A stretch of DNA of 51,085 nucleotides from an uncultured Ferrovum sp. (GCA_903893215.1 CAITLJ010000026.1:1-51085), one strand, 5' to 3'; counted from the first letter of the stretch, positions 42,664-51,085 are shown. The notes: a model not told the origin generated them from the letters alone. A program made the numbers and translations.

Positions 42664-43719
42664 TCAGCTGACCTGGCACCCGTGCTGATCAAAACCGATC
42701 ACTGTGTCGCCTCGGGCGGATAGCCCAATCCGGACGCCCGGCTGCAGATGCGGACCACCAGCCGCCACCTTGGCATGGAGCAGTTCTGTGACGCCCTCAA
42801 CCCGCAGATAGAGGATCGAGGTGTCGCCCAGATGCTCGGCCAGCACCACTTGGGCCGGAATGCCGGTGTCGGCTGCCACCACGCGCACATGTTCCGGCCG
42901 CCAACCGACACGCACCACCCGGTCCGGACGCCCGTCGGCCAGCAACGTCCAGAGCGCGCGATGCGCGGCCGATCCGTCTGCCTGCGGCTGACTGACCAGA
43001 TTGATCCGTGGCGCCCCCAGGAAAGCGGCCACAAATTCGTTGGCAGGCCGGTCATAGAGGGCCAGCGGCGCACCCACCTGCTCGATGCCACCCGCATTGA
43101 ACACGGCGATCCGGCTTCCCATGGTCATGGCTTCGACCTGGTCGTGGGTCACGTAGATCATGGTAGCGCCCAACTCAGCGTGCAGCCGGCACAGTTCGAT
43201 CCGCATGTTCACCCGCAAGGCCGCATCCAGGTTGGAAAGCGGCTCATCAAACAGGAACACCTTGGGCTTGCGCACGATGGCACGGCCGATCGCCACCCGC
43301 TGACGCTCGCCACCCGACAATTCGCGCGGATAACGCTCCAGCAGATGCGAAATGCGCAGGGTTTCGGCGGCGCGTCCCACCTGCGCGCTGCGCTCAGCAG
43401 CAGTCACCCCGGCCATGCGCAATGCAAATCCCATGTTGTCAGCCACCGTCATGTGCGGATACAGGGCATAACTCTGAAACACCATGGCCGCGCCGCGATC
43501 CACCGGCCGCAACTGATTGGCGCGCACCCCATCAATCAGCAGGTCACCGGCAGTGATGTCCTCGAGCCCGGCAATCATGCGCAAGGTGGTCGACTTGCCA
43601 CACCCGGACGGCCCCACGAACACCATGAATTCGCCTTCGTGGATCTGCAGGTCGATGCCCTTGATCACGTCTACCGAACCATAACGCTTGCGGATTCCGC
43701 TCAGCGTGACCTGTGCCAT
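42664..43719 (-). CDS. ABC transporter ATP-binding subunit (MalK/UgpC-like)
   Basis: A 351-aa ATPase powering the sugar importer encoded upstream. Walker A is GPSGCGKST (36-44), the Q loop area is AMVFQSYALYPHMTV, the signature is ELSGGERQRVAIGRA, and Walker B is VFLFDEPLSNLDA, with the switch His in IYVTHDQVEAMT. The C-terminal TOBE-like domain (residues ~240-351) is typical of CUT1 importers. The gene is last of the seven-gene glucan operon, after the GH1 gene. CUT1 importers take up oligosaccharides, agreeing with laminarin breakdown products, though the cargo is inferred. Confidence 0.93.
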   Translation of the reverse strand: MAQVTLSGIRKRYGSVDVIKGIDLQIHEGEFMVFVGPSGCGKSTTLRMIAGLEDITAGDLLIDGVRANQLRPVDRGAAMVFQSYALYPHMTVADNMGFALRMAGVTAAERSAQVGRAAETLRISHLLERYPRELSGGERQRVAIGRAIVRKPKVFLFDEPLSNLDAALRVNMRIELCRLHAELGATMIYVTHDQVEAMTMGSRIAVFNAGGIEQVGAPLALYDRPANEFVAAFLGAPRINLVSQPQADGSAAHRALWTLLADGRPDRVVRVGWRPEHVRVVAADTGIPAQVVLAEHLGDTSILYLRVEGVTELLHAKVAAGGPHLQPGVRIGLSARGDTVIGFDQHGCQVS

Positions 43720-43723
43720 GGCC

Positions 43724-45118
43724 TTATCCCCTTGCCCGAAGGTCGGCCGCCGCTGACCGTTGCCGAAGGTGTTGCAGGAACTGCCGATACCAGTGTGCGC
43801 TGGCTTTCAGGGTGCGTTGCTGGGTGGTGTAATCGACGTGCACGATACCGAAGCGCTTGGCATAGCCGGAAGCCCACTCGAAGTTGTCGAGCAGGCTCCA
43901 CACCATATAGCCGGTCACCGGAGCCCCCTGCGCAATCGCGGCACCCACTGCAGCGATGTGATCTGCCAGATAGCGGGTGCGATCCAGGTCCTGCACGACA
44001 CCATCCGTGATCCGGTCGGGAAAGGCGCCGCCATTCTCGGTGATCAGCATGGCCGACACCGGATAATCATGGTGCAGACGCACCAGCAGTTCGGTCAGAC
44101 CCTGCGGATAGATTTCCCAGCCCATGTCGGTCAGTGGCAGACCGCCGGCATGCACATCCCAGGGACCGCTGGCCTGCGCCACACCGCGGGTGTAATAGTT
44201 GACGCCCAAAAAATCGATGGGGGCACAGATCGCCTCAAGATCACCGGCGTGCACAGCGGGCGCGTCATCGCCCAGCACTGCCAGCACATCGTCGGGATAA
44301 GAGCCCCGGTAAAGCGGGTCCATGTACCAGCGCAACAGGCGACCGTCTTCCAGCTGCGCCCGTGCCTGGTCTGCGGCGAGCGGACTGGCCGGATGCATCG
44401 GCGACAGGTTGAGCACGATGCCAAGGCTGGCCTGACAGCCCTGCGCCCGCAAGGCGCGCACCGCCAGGCCGTGACTGAGCAGCAGATGATGTGCCACCTG
44501 ACAGGCCACCTTCCGGTCCTGGATGCCCGGTGCGAAGATGCCCGTTTCATGGCCGAGCACCGCCATCACCCACGGCTCGTTGTGGGTGACGATGGCGGGC
44601 ACGCGATCGCCAAAACGCGCCGCCATGGTCTTGGCATAGTCGACAAAATGCATGACCGTGGAACGATTTGCCCACCCGCCCTGCGCCTGCAACGCCGCAG
44701 GCAAGTCCCAATGGTTGAGCGTGACAAAGGGACGGATGCCACGCGCAATCAGGCCATCAATCAGACGGTCATAAAACTGTAACCCCGCTTCGTTCCAGGC
44801 GCCTTGCCCGTCGGGCTGCACCCGCGGCCACGCAATCGAAAACCGGTAGGTGTCCACACCCAGCAGGGCGATCAGGTCGAGATCTTCCTGCCAGCGGTGA
44901 TAGTGATCGCAAGCCACGCTGCCATCGCTACCGTCCGCAATCACGCCGGGTTGCGTGCAAAATGTATCCCAGATGCTGTCACCACGACCATCGGTGCGGT
45001 GGGCCCCCTCAATCTGGAACGCGCTGGTGGCCACACCCCAACTGAAACCGGCCGGCAGGTGACAGTCGGGAAAGGGAATGCGCGGAGCGATCGGTGCGGT
45101 CATTGAATCCATCTTCAT
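43724..45118 (-). CDS. GH1 beta-glucosidase
   Basis: A 464-aa cytoplasmic glycosidase of family 1. The acid/base Glu is in VTHNEPWVMAVLG, the nucleophile Glu in AMLITENGGAFPDR, and the N-terminal FSWGVATSAFQIEGAHRTDG is the family signature. VWSLLDNFEWASGYAKRFG closes the active site. It would release glucose from imported beta-glucan oligosaccharides. No signal peptide is present, consistent with action after ABC import. It lies 4 bp before the ABC ATPase gene. The start is uncertain among ATG 45118, 45112 and 45103; no strong ribosome-binding site decides. Confidence 0.93.
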   Translation of the reverse strand: MKMDSMTAPIAPRIPFPDCHLPAGFSWGVATSAFQIEGAHRTDGRGDSIWDTFCTQPGVIADGSDGSVACDHYHRWQEDLDLIALLGVDTYRFSIAWPRVQPDGQGAWNEAGLQFYDRLIDGLIARGIRPFVTLNHWDLPAALQAQGGWANRSTVMHFVDYAKTMAARFGDRVPAIVTHNEPWVMAVLGHETGIFAPGIQDRKVACQVAHHLLLSHGLAVRALRAQGCQASLGIVLNLSPMHPASPLAADQARAQLEDGRLLRWYMDPLYRGSYPDDVLAVLGDDAPAVHAGDLEAICAPIDFLGVNYYTRGVAQASGPWDVHAGGLPLTDMGWEIYPQGLTELLVRLHHDYPVSAMLITENGGAFPDRITDGVVQDLDRTRYLADHIAAVGAAIAQGAPVTGYMVWSLLDNFEWASGYAKRFGIVHVDYTTQQRTLKASAHWYRQFLQHLRQRSAAADLRARG

Positions 45119-45142
45119 GCAGTTTTGATCAGGCGGGACAGT

Positions 45143-45982
45143 TCACTTCACTGCCCCCGTGGTGAGACCGGAAATCAGCTGGCGCGACGAGAGCACGAAC
45201 AACACCAGCAGCGGCAAGGTAGCGATGGCAGACCCGGCCATCAGGGCCCCCCACTCGGTGCCCACCGGGCTTTGCAGGCTGCGTAATGCGAGTGGCAGGG
45301 TGTACATCTCGGGACTGCGCATCACGATCAGCGGCCCGATGAAGTTGTTCCATGACGCAATGAACGTGATCAGGGCGAGTGTACCCAGCGCCGGTTTGAG
45401 CAGCGGCAGCACGATGCGAAAATAGATGCCGAGTTCGCTGCAGCCATCCATGCGGGCCGCCTCGATCAGATCCTTTGGCACCGCGGTGGCCACAAACTGG
45501 CGCATCAGAAAAATACCGAAAGCGCTGGCGGCGCCCGGCAGGTACAAGGCCCTTGGCTGATCAATCCAGCCCAAGGCATCCATGATCATGAAGGTGGGGA
45601 TCATGTTCATGAACGAAGGCACCAGCAGGGTGCCCATCACCAGCGCAAACAGGGACTGTTTGAAACGGAATTCAAACCGCGCAAAGGCATACCCGCCCAT
45701 CGAGCAGAACAGCAGGGTCAGTACCGTGCTGAAGAGCGCCACATAAAGGCTCCAGCCCAGGTTGCGCCAGAACGGCATGCGGCTGATCAGGATGGCCACG
45801 TTGCCGGGCAGGTCATGACCAAACAGCAGCGGTGGCGGCAGCCGGAAGATATCGGTCCGTGCATGGGTGGCAAACACGAACATGAAGTAAAACGGTGCCA
45901 GCATGATCAACCCGCCAGCCGCAACCATGGCGTAGGCACCCAGACGACTGACCGTCGTGTCACCCATCCGGTCCGGCCTCAT
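45143..45982 (-). CDS. ABC sugar transporter permease (MalG-like)
   Basis: A 279-aa inner-membrane permease with six hydrophobic segments. The EAA loop that docks on the ATPase is seen in IEAARMDGCSELGIYFRIVLPLLKPAL. ATG 45982 overlaps the stop of the upstream permease gene (ATGA), so the two are translated in step. A longer in-frame extension upstream lies within the partner gene and lacks a leader. It belongs to the CUT1 family with the second permease, binding protein and ATPase of the locus. Confidence 0.92.
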   Translation of the reverse strand: MRPDRMGDTTVSRLGAYAMVAAGGLIMLAPFYFMFVFATHARTDIFRLPPPLLFGHDLPGNVAILISRMPFWRNLGWSLYVALFSTVLTLLFCSMGGYAFARFEFRFKQSLFALVMGTLLVPSFMNMIPTFMIMDALGWIDQPRALYLPGAASAFGIFLMRQFVATAVPKDLIEAARMDGCSELGIYFRIVLPLLKPALGTLALITFIASWNNFIGPLIVMRSPEMYTLPLALRSLQSPVGTEWGALMAGSAIATLPLLVLFVLSSRQLISGLTTGAVK

Positions 45983-46908
45983 TGCGCGGGCCCCTGCGGG
46001 CGCAGTGCCCGATTGGTAAGCCAGGTCAGCCCGGCCACCATGAAGAACAGCAGCCACGACATGGCACTGGCCGCGCCAAAATCATTGAAGTCGAAAGCCA
46101 TGCGATACAGGTAGATGGCGGTTGACATGCCGGCCTGGTCCGACCCGCCGCGGCCGCCGGTCAGGATGAACGGCTCCTCGAACAGCTGCAGACCGCCGAT
46201 CACCGAAAGGGTGACCGCGAAGTAGATCATCGGTCGCAGGCTGGGCAGCGTGATGTGCCGGAACTGCTGCAGATGCGACGCACCATCCATGGCAGCGGCT
46301 TCATACAGGTCGGCGGGAATGGTCTGCAGGGCCGCCAGATACAGCACCATGTTGAAGCCGACGTACCGCCAGAACACGATCAGCGAGATGGCCGGCTTGA
46401 TGTTTTCGGGGCGGCCCAGCCAGTCAATCGGATGATCCGGCGTGAGCCATGAAAGTCCGGGAAGCCCGTGCAGCGTCGCCAGCCCCAGATTGACCAGACC
46501 AAAGTCGGTAGAAAACAGCGAGCTGAACATGATGGCAATCGCCACGGTGGACGTGATGTAGGGCAGAAAGAAGGCACCTATCATCAGGTCCCGCCAGCGC
46601 TGCCGGAATGCCGCCTGCAGGAAGCACGCCAGCGGGATGGCCACGGCGTGCTGCGGGATACCCGAGGCCAGGGCCATCCACACCGTGTTGCGCAGCGACT
46701 TCCAGAACCAGGCATCGCCAAGCGCGAAGCGGAAGTTGTCGAGCCCGACAAAGTGCATGGCGGCGAGGCCATCGGTGGGCTCCCACACCTGAAAGGCGAG
46801 GTACAGCGAAAACAGCAGGGGAAACAGGCCGAACACCGCGAACAGAAGCAGGAACGGACTGAGCAGCACATAGGGCGCCATGCCCGGCGACAGACGCAGG
46901 CCCCTCAT
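45979..46908 (-). CDS. ABC sugar transporter permease (MalF-like)
   Basis: A 309-aa inner-membrane permease. The N-terminal YVLLSPFLLLFAVFGLFPLL and the following loops fit the first permease of CUT1 importers. The EAA loop is YEAAAMDGASHLQQFRHITL-PSLRPM. About six membrane helices are predicted. ATG 46908 overlaps the stop of the binding-protein gene by 4 bp, and the 3' end overlaps the second permease by 4 bp. It forms the translocation pore with that partner. Confidence 0.92.
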   Translation of the reverse strand: MRGLRLSPGMAPYVLLSPFLLLFAVFGLFPLLFSLYLAFQVWEPTDGLAAMHFVGLDNFRFALGDAWFWKSLRNTVWMALASGIPQHAVAIPLACFLQAAFRQRWRDLMIGAFFLPYITSTVAIAIMFSSLFSTDFGLVNLGLATLHGLPGLSWLTPDHPIDWLGRPENIKPAISLIVFWRYVGFNMVLYLAALQTIPADLYEAAAMDGASHLQQFRHITLPSLRPMIYFAVTLSVIGGLQLFEEPFILTGGRGGSDQAGMSTAIYLYRMAFDFNDFGAASAMSWLLFFMVAGLTWLTNRALRPQGPAQ

Positions 46909-48197
46909 CGACGGGCCCTGCCCTGCAGCAGCGTGGCCGCATCCGCCAACGCCACCCGAATATCCTTGCCCTGATCAAGCACCTTGTCGAGTTCGGTGTT
47001 GATCACTTCCTCTGCAAAAGCGTCCTGCTTGTGCACTTCCACCGCAGATACCCGCAATGCCAGCTGGCGCCACAACTGCCGTGCGGGTTGGCCGCCAAGA
47101 AAGGGCAACGGTGCATCAAAAAAGGGATCCTGCTGAGCAGCCAGCAAAGCGGGAAAGGCATCGTGCATGCGAAAAGCCTGCAACTGAAGATCCCGGTCAA
47201 GCGTGAGCATCTGCACCAACTCCCAGGCCAGCACCTTGTGTGATGCGGAAATACCTCGCGGTATGGCGAAAAAAGTGCCACCAAAAGCCACGGCAGCCCC
47301 GCCGGGCAGCGGCGCCGCGCGCCACAGGCCGCGGGTTTCCGGGGCCAGCCAGTTGGCCAGATGGCCCGCCAGCCAGGCACCGGACATCTGGGTGGCGATC
47401 GTGCCGCGACGGAACCCCTCGGACCAGTCATTCGACCACGAGGACACCCGTGCATCCAGCTTGCCCGACCGCACCTGACGCGCCAGTTCGAAGGCCCGCT
47501 CAAAGCGCGGCGACTGCACGAGTACCCGCGAATCACGATCAAAGTACAGCCCCTCGCCCGCGGCCAGATCGGTGCGGATCAGGATGTCCTTGATGTCGCG
47601 CGCATTGGCCATCAGATACGACCCGGTGCGTGCCTTGATGCGCGTACCCGCCGCAATGTAGCTCTCCCACGACCGGGTGAGTTCGGCGGGCGCAACCCCC
47701 GCCTTGCTGAGCAGGTCGTTACGGTAAAGCAGGGTGCCAGGACCGATATCACTGGGCAACGCTGCCAGATTGCCCTCGGGCCCCATGCCCTGGTGAAACG
47801 CATACGGAACGAAGCGGTCGGCCAGAGCCATGGCAGCGTAGGGCGGCGCAGCCAGGTTTTCCAGCCCGTGTCCACGCGCAAACCGTCCCACATAGCCGAC
47901 TTCCAGTGCCATCAGATCCGGCAGGTAAGACGCGGTGGACAGCGCGGTGGTCATCGCGGTGTGGTGATCCGCAAACTGCCGGCTGACCACCTTGATGTCG
48001 ACGTCGGGGTGGCGTGCATGCCAGGCCGGCAGCGCTTCCTGAACGATGGCGTCGACTGCCGGAAAAGCCGCGACCACCAGGGTATCGCGCGCCTCGGCCA
48101 CCATCGCCCCCCAGCCGAGTACAAACACCAACCCGCCCGCCAGGACTTGCAGCACAGCCCCACGCGCAGGGTCACGTCGGCGGGCAGCCATCATCAC
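46905..48197 (-). CDS. Extracellular sugar-binding protein of the ABC importer
   Basis: A 430-aa periplasmic binding protein. The signal peptide is VLQVLAGGLVFVLGWGAMVA-EARD. The mature part has the SBP family 1 layout: DTLVVAAFPAVDAIVQEALP, ALPSDIGPGTLLYRNDLLSK, ATQMSGAWLAGHLANWLAPE and FFAIPRGISASHKVLAWELV. It would bind oligosaccharides from GH81 action and present them to the permeases. Its stop overlaps the MalF-like gene, and its start lies 6 bp from the porin stop. CUT1 type is supported by the ATPase of the locus; the exact ligand is unknown. Confidence 0.9.
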   Translation of the reverse strand: MMMAARRRDPARGAVLQVLAGGLVFVLGWGAMVAEARDTLVVAAFPAVDAIVQEALPAWHARHPDVDIKVVSRQFADHHTAMTTALSTASYLPDLMALEVGYVGRFARGHGLENLAAPPYAAMALADRFVPYAFHQGMGPEGNLAALPSDIGPGTLLYRNDLLSKAGVAPAELTRSWESYIAAGTRIKARTGSYLMANARDIKDILIRTDLAAGEGLYFDRDSRVLVQSPRFERAFELARQVRSGKLDARVSSWSNDWSEGFRRGTIATQMSGAWLAGHLANWLAPETRGLWRAAPLPGGAAVAFGGTFFAIPRGISASHKVLAWELVQMLTLDRDLQLQAFRMHDAFPALLAAQQDPFFDAPLPFLGGQPARQLWRQLALRVSAVEVHKQDAFAEEVINTELDKVLDQGKDIRVALADAATLLQGRARR

Positions 48198-48203
48198 CCC
48201 TGG

Positions 48204-49541
48204 TCAGAAGACCAGCTGGGCTCCCAGCGTGACGCCCATCGAACCCTGATGGGCGCGCGGATCAACGCCACCGTCCGCCGTTTCGGAAGGCATGCTCATC
48301 GGTGCCGGACCAAGGTGACCGAAGCGGACAAAATTCAGACCGCCATAGACTTTCAGGTCCTTGTAAATTTCCGGTACGCGACGATATGCGCCGAAATTCA
48401 CGAAGGTGGCCGTGTTGCTTTGTCCGTATTCGGTGGGGGTACTGGTGTACGCCCGGTTAAGGCGCACCAGGCCTGCCGTATAAGTCCACAGCGCGTCGTG
48501 GTACCAGCTCACGCCGGCCATGGCATCCCATTCGGTGGCCGAGTGGGCCCGGCCGTCACTCGCATAATTGAAACCCGGACTGCTGAAATAACAACCGCCA
48601 ATGTTCGCAACAAAGTCGCACTGGCTGACCTCGCCCGACCAATAACTGCGCCGGATACCCCAGGTACCCTTCCACTGCGGCGTGAAGTAGTGATCGCCCT
48701 CCAGGATATGCACGTTCTGATGCGGCTTGACGTAGGTCGCCAGATTATCGGCATTACCCACATCGCCATTGAATGCCCCCTTGCCAAATGCGTACTGGGT
48801 GCCGCCCTGACTGCCCTGAAAGATGTATTCGATCAGGTCGGTCTGGTTGGCAAACTGGACAAACAGCTCACCCAGCTTGGGGCGTGGGGGCGCCTCGTTG
48901 TAGGTCTGCAAGGTGGCATTATGGGCAAAGCGGATGCGGTTGGTGGCGTAGGTGGCCTCCAGCACCAGCTTGCCGGCGGACAGTTCGATCGGTGCTGCGG
49001 TGTAGCGCAACGACTCATGGAACAGGCCGAATCCGGCACCGGTTTCGCTCCACGGACTGGTCAGTCCGATCGGATACGTAAAGGAGTCCGCACGCGACCA
49101 GGCGCGCGACAGTTGAGTCCCACCTCGCAGCTCGCCATAGACCGGATGACTTACGGCCACGTTGCGGTTGAAAAAGTCCTCCCCATAAATATCCGCGTCG
49201 CCGTTGCGGATACGATAGGTAAGCCGCGCATCCACTTTCCAGGCCGAATCAAATTCGTGCGACAGGTCGCCTTCGATGGCATCGAGGTGCAGCGGCGGTC
49301 CGCTACCAAACCGTGAGTTGCCGGGCTGACACTGCGTGCCGAGCACCCCGCGCGGGTCGCCGGGAAATACGCAGTTGCGCAGGCCCTGCGACACGTTGGT
49401 GCGCCGGGTGTACTCTTCCTCGACAAATCCGGAAATACCCAGACGGGCCACCTCGCCCAGATCGAACACCTGCTCGGCGCGCGCCAGCATCGGCAGCAGC
49501 ACCATACCCAGACTGACGGCTCCACGTACGATGATCTTCAT
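48204..49541 (-). CDS. Outer-membrane beta-barrel, probable glucan-oligosaccharide porin
   Basis: A 445-aa protein with a signal peptide (IIVRGAVSLGMVLLPMLARA-EQ) and alternating strands typical of an outer-membrane barrel. It ends in GVTLGAQLVF, with the terminal Phe used for barrel insertion. Sections such as GKLVLEATYATNRIRFAHNA and LWTYTAGLVRLNRAYTSTPT read as strand-turn-strand units. I recognise no exact family; DUF1302-like or OprB-like channels are possible. Position between the lipoprotein and the binding protein suggests it admits beta-glucan fragments. Cys pairs (RNCVFPGD/TQCQPG, SQCDFVANIGGCYF) suggest disulfide-bonded loops, unusual for a porin. Confidence 0.72.
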   Translation of the reverse strand: MKIIVRGAVSLGMVLLPMLARAEQVFDLGEVARLGISGFVEEEYTRRTNVSQGLRNCVFPGDPRGVLGTQCQPGNSRFGSGPPLHLDAIEGDLSHEFDSAWKVDARLTYRIRNGDADIYGEDFFNRNVAVSHPVYGELRGGTQLSRAWSRADSFTYPIGLTSPWSETGAGFGLFHESLRYTAAPIELSAGKLVLEATYATNRIRFAHNATLQTYNEAPPRPKLGELFVQFANQTDLIEYIFQGSQGGTQYAFGKGAFNGDVGNADNLATYVKPHQNVHILEGDHYFTPQWKGTWGIRRSYWSGEVSQCDFVANIGGCYFSSPGFNYASDGRAHSATEWDAMAGVSWYHDALWTYTAGLVRLNRAYTSTPTEYGQSNTATFVNFGAYRRVPEIYKDLKVYGGLNFVRFGHLGPAPMSMPSETADGGVDPRAHQGSMGVTLGAQLVF

Positions 49542-49550
49542 GGTGGCGCC

Positions 49551-50432
49551 TTACAAGCCAAGGGCAGTCAGATCACCTGCAGACACCGCGCCGGTGAAGC
49601 CGATCTGGCCCACGGTGATGGTGTCCCCTTCGCTGGCCAGCAGGGCCGGATTCTTGTTACCCAGCACCTTGACCGCCACCGTGGTGATGCCGTTCTGCTG
49701 CAGCGTGGCCACCGAGCCTATGGTGCAGGTAAACGCCGAGAGGGGGATGGCATAAGTGCGTACGCCAAGGGCGGAGGGGCTTTGGTTGGGCCCGAGCGGC
49801 GCAGCCAGCGTCTGATCGTAGGCACAGTCGGCTGTGGCGCCGGCCCCCCCCACCGAATTGTTGAGATCGATGGTGAACACGTTGGCGTTGGGCCCGGTGG
49901 GGATCCCCCCCGACGGCACAAAGGCGTTACCCATCTGGATCAGCAGGGTGGCCGCCTGGCTGATATCAAAGGTGCCATTGTTGGGCGCCAGATAAATCAC
50001 CTGAAAGTAATCTGCTGCCGTATTGGGACGAGTGGACGCGCCCTGCGCTTGCAGTGTGTACAGCCCGGTTCGGTTGATGTCCGCCTGCGAGGAACTGTAG
50101 TTGCCTTACCCGATGTTGCCGCCAAACTGGGTGTAGACGTCGCCTTTCTGCACGCTGTGCAGGTAAGCGCCATTGGTCTGTGCCGCATAGGCAATATATG
50201 TGGACGCGAACAGGTCGAAGGGAGTGGCAGCGCCGGTGGCACCGCCACCTCCGGAGGAAGAGCCGCCCGAACCACCGCCGGTGACGACCGGGGTGCTGAT
50301 CGGCGGCCCGGCATAGGGCGCGGAAGCGCCCCCGCCACACGCCGCCAACAGCAGCGGAAGTGCCAGCGCGGTGGCTTGCAGGGCGGTAACAGGGTAACGC
50401 AGCAAACCGCGTCGGGCAGGGAACTGGGTCAT
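49551..50432 (-). pseudogene. Lipoprotein of the glucan operon, interrupted by an in-frame TAA
   Basis: The frame starts at ATG 50432 after GGAGA, has a clear lipoprotein signal (ATALALPLLLAACGGG, lipobox LAAC), a Gly/Ser linker and then VYTQFGGNIG before TAA at 50106-50108. The same frame continues without shift through GNYSSSQADINRTGLYTLQA and onward to ITVGQIGFTGAVSAGDLTAL and a stop at 49551. Thus one nonsense codon breaks a protein of about 293 residues. The second half has an all-beta look, such as would suit a surface glycan-binding lipoprotein. It is the first gene of the operon, next to a LacI-type operator. It could be a pseudogene, a sequencing error, or a recoded stop. Confidence 0.7.
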
Positions 50433-50502
50433 CGGAAAATCTCCTCGCTGGGTCGCTGCAGGGGGCCGTCGACCGACCTTGCGCAACACTCTGGATGTAA
50501 TA

Positions 50503-50516
50503 TGAAAGCGCTTTCA
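50503..50516. promoter_or_regulatory. LacI-type operator of the glucan operon
   Basis: A perfect 14-bp palindrome TGAAAGCGCTTTCA, identical to that at 40226-40239. It touches the predicted -10 element of the leftward operon promoter. Confidence 0.85.
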
Positions 50517-50545
50517 TTGTAGCCACCGCCTCGCATGGAAAGCAA
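50516..50545 (-). promoter_or_regulatory. Sigma-70-type promoter of the glucan operon
   Basis: On the minus strand -10 TACAAT (50521-50516) is preceded by an 18-bp spacer and a weak -35 TTGCTT (50545-50540). The LacI-type palindrome begins at the -10 edge, suited to blocking transcription. Confidence 0.5.
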
Positions 50546-50589
50546 GGGTGCGGTGGGTGTTAGCATGAGCTTTTTTCTGACCGTAGCTG

Positions 50590-51085
50590 ATGCGCAATGT
50601 ATCTGATCTGCCAAGGCTTTGGGCCCCAAGGGTGACCCGCACGCATATGCTGCGGCGCACCCGGCACGCGCCCGAAAGTCGTCACGCGCGCCGCCTGAGC
50701 TGCAGCGCTGCCGCACTGGCAGCGATGGCCATGTCCTGCTGCGCCGCAGAAGCGGTAGCGGGCGAGCTGATCGAACAAACCATCCGCATTCCGGTGCGCA
50801 TGGACTGGACGCCGACACCACAAAAATCTGTGCCTTTGTTCGTCACCCTGACCTATCAGGCCGGCACCCGCCATCGCCCGTTCGTGCTGCTGCTGCATGG
50901 CCGGCCGACCACGCCTGAGGCGTTTGCACGGATGGGCATCCTGAGTTACCCGGCCAATGCGCGATGGCTGGTGGAACAGGGCTTTGCTGTGCTGACCCCC
51001 ACACGGATCGGTTACGGACAGACAGGCGGACCGGACGTGGAATTTGCCGGCAACTGTGACGCCAAGGATTTCGGGCCAGCCCTGC
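50590..51085 (+). CDS. Exported alpha/beta hydrolase (cut by window end)
   Basis: The reading frame is open from ATG 50590 to the window edge (165 codons). A possible signal peptide lies after the in-frame ATG at 50647 (RRLSCSAAALAAMAMSCCAA-EAVA), which may be the true start. The segment FVLLLHGRPTTPEAFARMGI, then RWLVEQGFAVLTPTRIGYGQ-TGGPDVE, is the oxyanion-hole and second-strand region of an alpha/beta hydrolase of the esterase/dipeptidyl-peptidase-like type. The nucleophile elbow is beyond the window. It is divergent from the glucan operon. Whether it removes acyl groups from glycans or is unrelated cannot be told. Confidence 0.75.
   Translation, partial: MRNVSDLPRLWAPRVTRTHMLRRTRHAPESRHARRLSCSAAALAAMAMSCCAAEAVAGELIEQTIRIPVRMDWTPTPQKSVPLFVTLTYQAGTRHRPFVLLLHGRPTTPEAFARMGILSYPANARWLVEQGFAVLTPTRIGYGQTGGPDVEFAGNCDAKDFGPAL

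Noticed and set aside
45983-46057. Longer N-terminus for the MalG-like permease
   Set aside because: The extra 25 residues overlap the MalF-like gene and do not resemble a permease start; the ATGA overlap at 45982 is the normal arrangement.

Overview
The window looks like a chromosomal segment of a high-GC Gram-negative bacterium, most likely a betaproteobacterium. Supporting signs are the Entner-Doudoroff genes edd, eda and zwf with a HexR-type regulator, a Uup ABC-F ATPase, TonB-receptor and porin genes, lipoproteins, type IV pilin-like genes and a chemoreceptor with a sigma-28-like promoter. The genus cannot be fixed from sequence alone.

Layout. (1) 1-2.7 kb: the end of an unknown gene, tRNA-Ser(CGA) and uup. 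(2) 2.7-8.4 kb: an accretion island that appears to have split an MFS-uup operon. The last ~186 bp of the MFS gene are present on both sides of the island. Three truncated, same-direction pieces of one IS91-type transposase lie at its two ends and in its middle. Its cargo is a pesticin-like muramidase with a lipoprotein partner (probable effector/immunity pair), a Xre/RES toxin-antitoxin pair, a vapBC pair, and remnants of a cell-wall enzyme, a Tat-exported protein and a TonB-dependent receptor. (3) 8.4-18.2 kb: MFS transporter, chemoreceptor, tRNA-Arg(CCT), a LacI-family regulator, a GMC oxidoreductase, and a gamma-glutamyltransferase/beta-propeller/quinone-oxidoreductase operon. (4) 18.3-24.1 kb: a six-gene, tightly overlapping operon encoding two class III-type pseudopilins, a membrane-anchored minor-pilin-like protein, a PilT-like ATPase, a PilP-like protein and a large exported protein. 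It has no secretin and no platform protein. (5) 24.5-26.4 kb: a PF10118-type metal-dependent hydrolase and an AraC regulator. (6) 26.5-32.7 kb: eda, edd, an SMP-30/gluconolactonase, hexR and zwf, with HexR-like palindromes in both divergent promoter regions. (7) 32.7-40.1 kb: orphan response regulator, NERD-helicase, Asp/Glu racemase, trans-sulfuration enzyme, GGDEF-EAL protein and dienelactone hydrolase. (8) 40.2-50.5 kb: a beta-1,3-glucan utilisation locus with a GH81 glucanase facing a seven-gene operon (lipoprotein, porin, ABC binding protein, two permeases, GH1 beta-glucosidase, ABC ATPase). (9) The right edge holds the start of an alpha/beta hydrolase.

How the parts fit. GH81 would cut laminarin-type glucan outside the cell. 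The porin and ABC importer would bring in oligosaccharides and GH1 would release glucose. Zwf, Edd and Eda would then feed it through the Entner-Doudoroff route (glucokinase is not in the window). The glucan genes carry two identical 14-bp LacI-type operators placed on their promoters. A 12/14 match lies in front of the LacI-family gene ~29 kb away, which makes that gene the best candidate for their repressor. The glucan lipoprotein gene carries an in-frame TAA.
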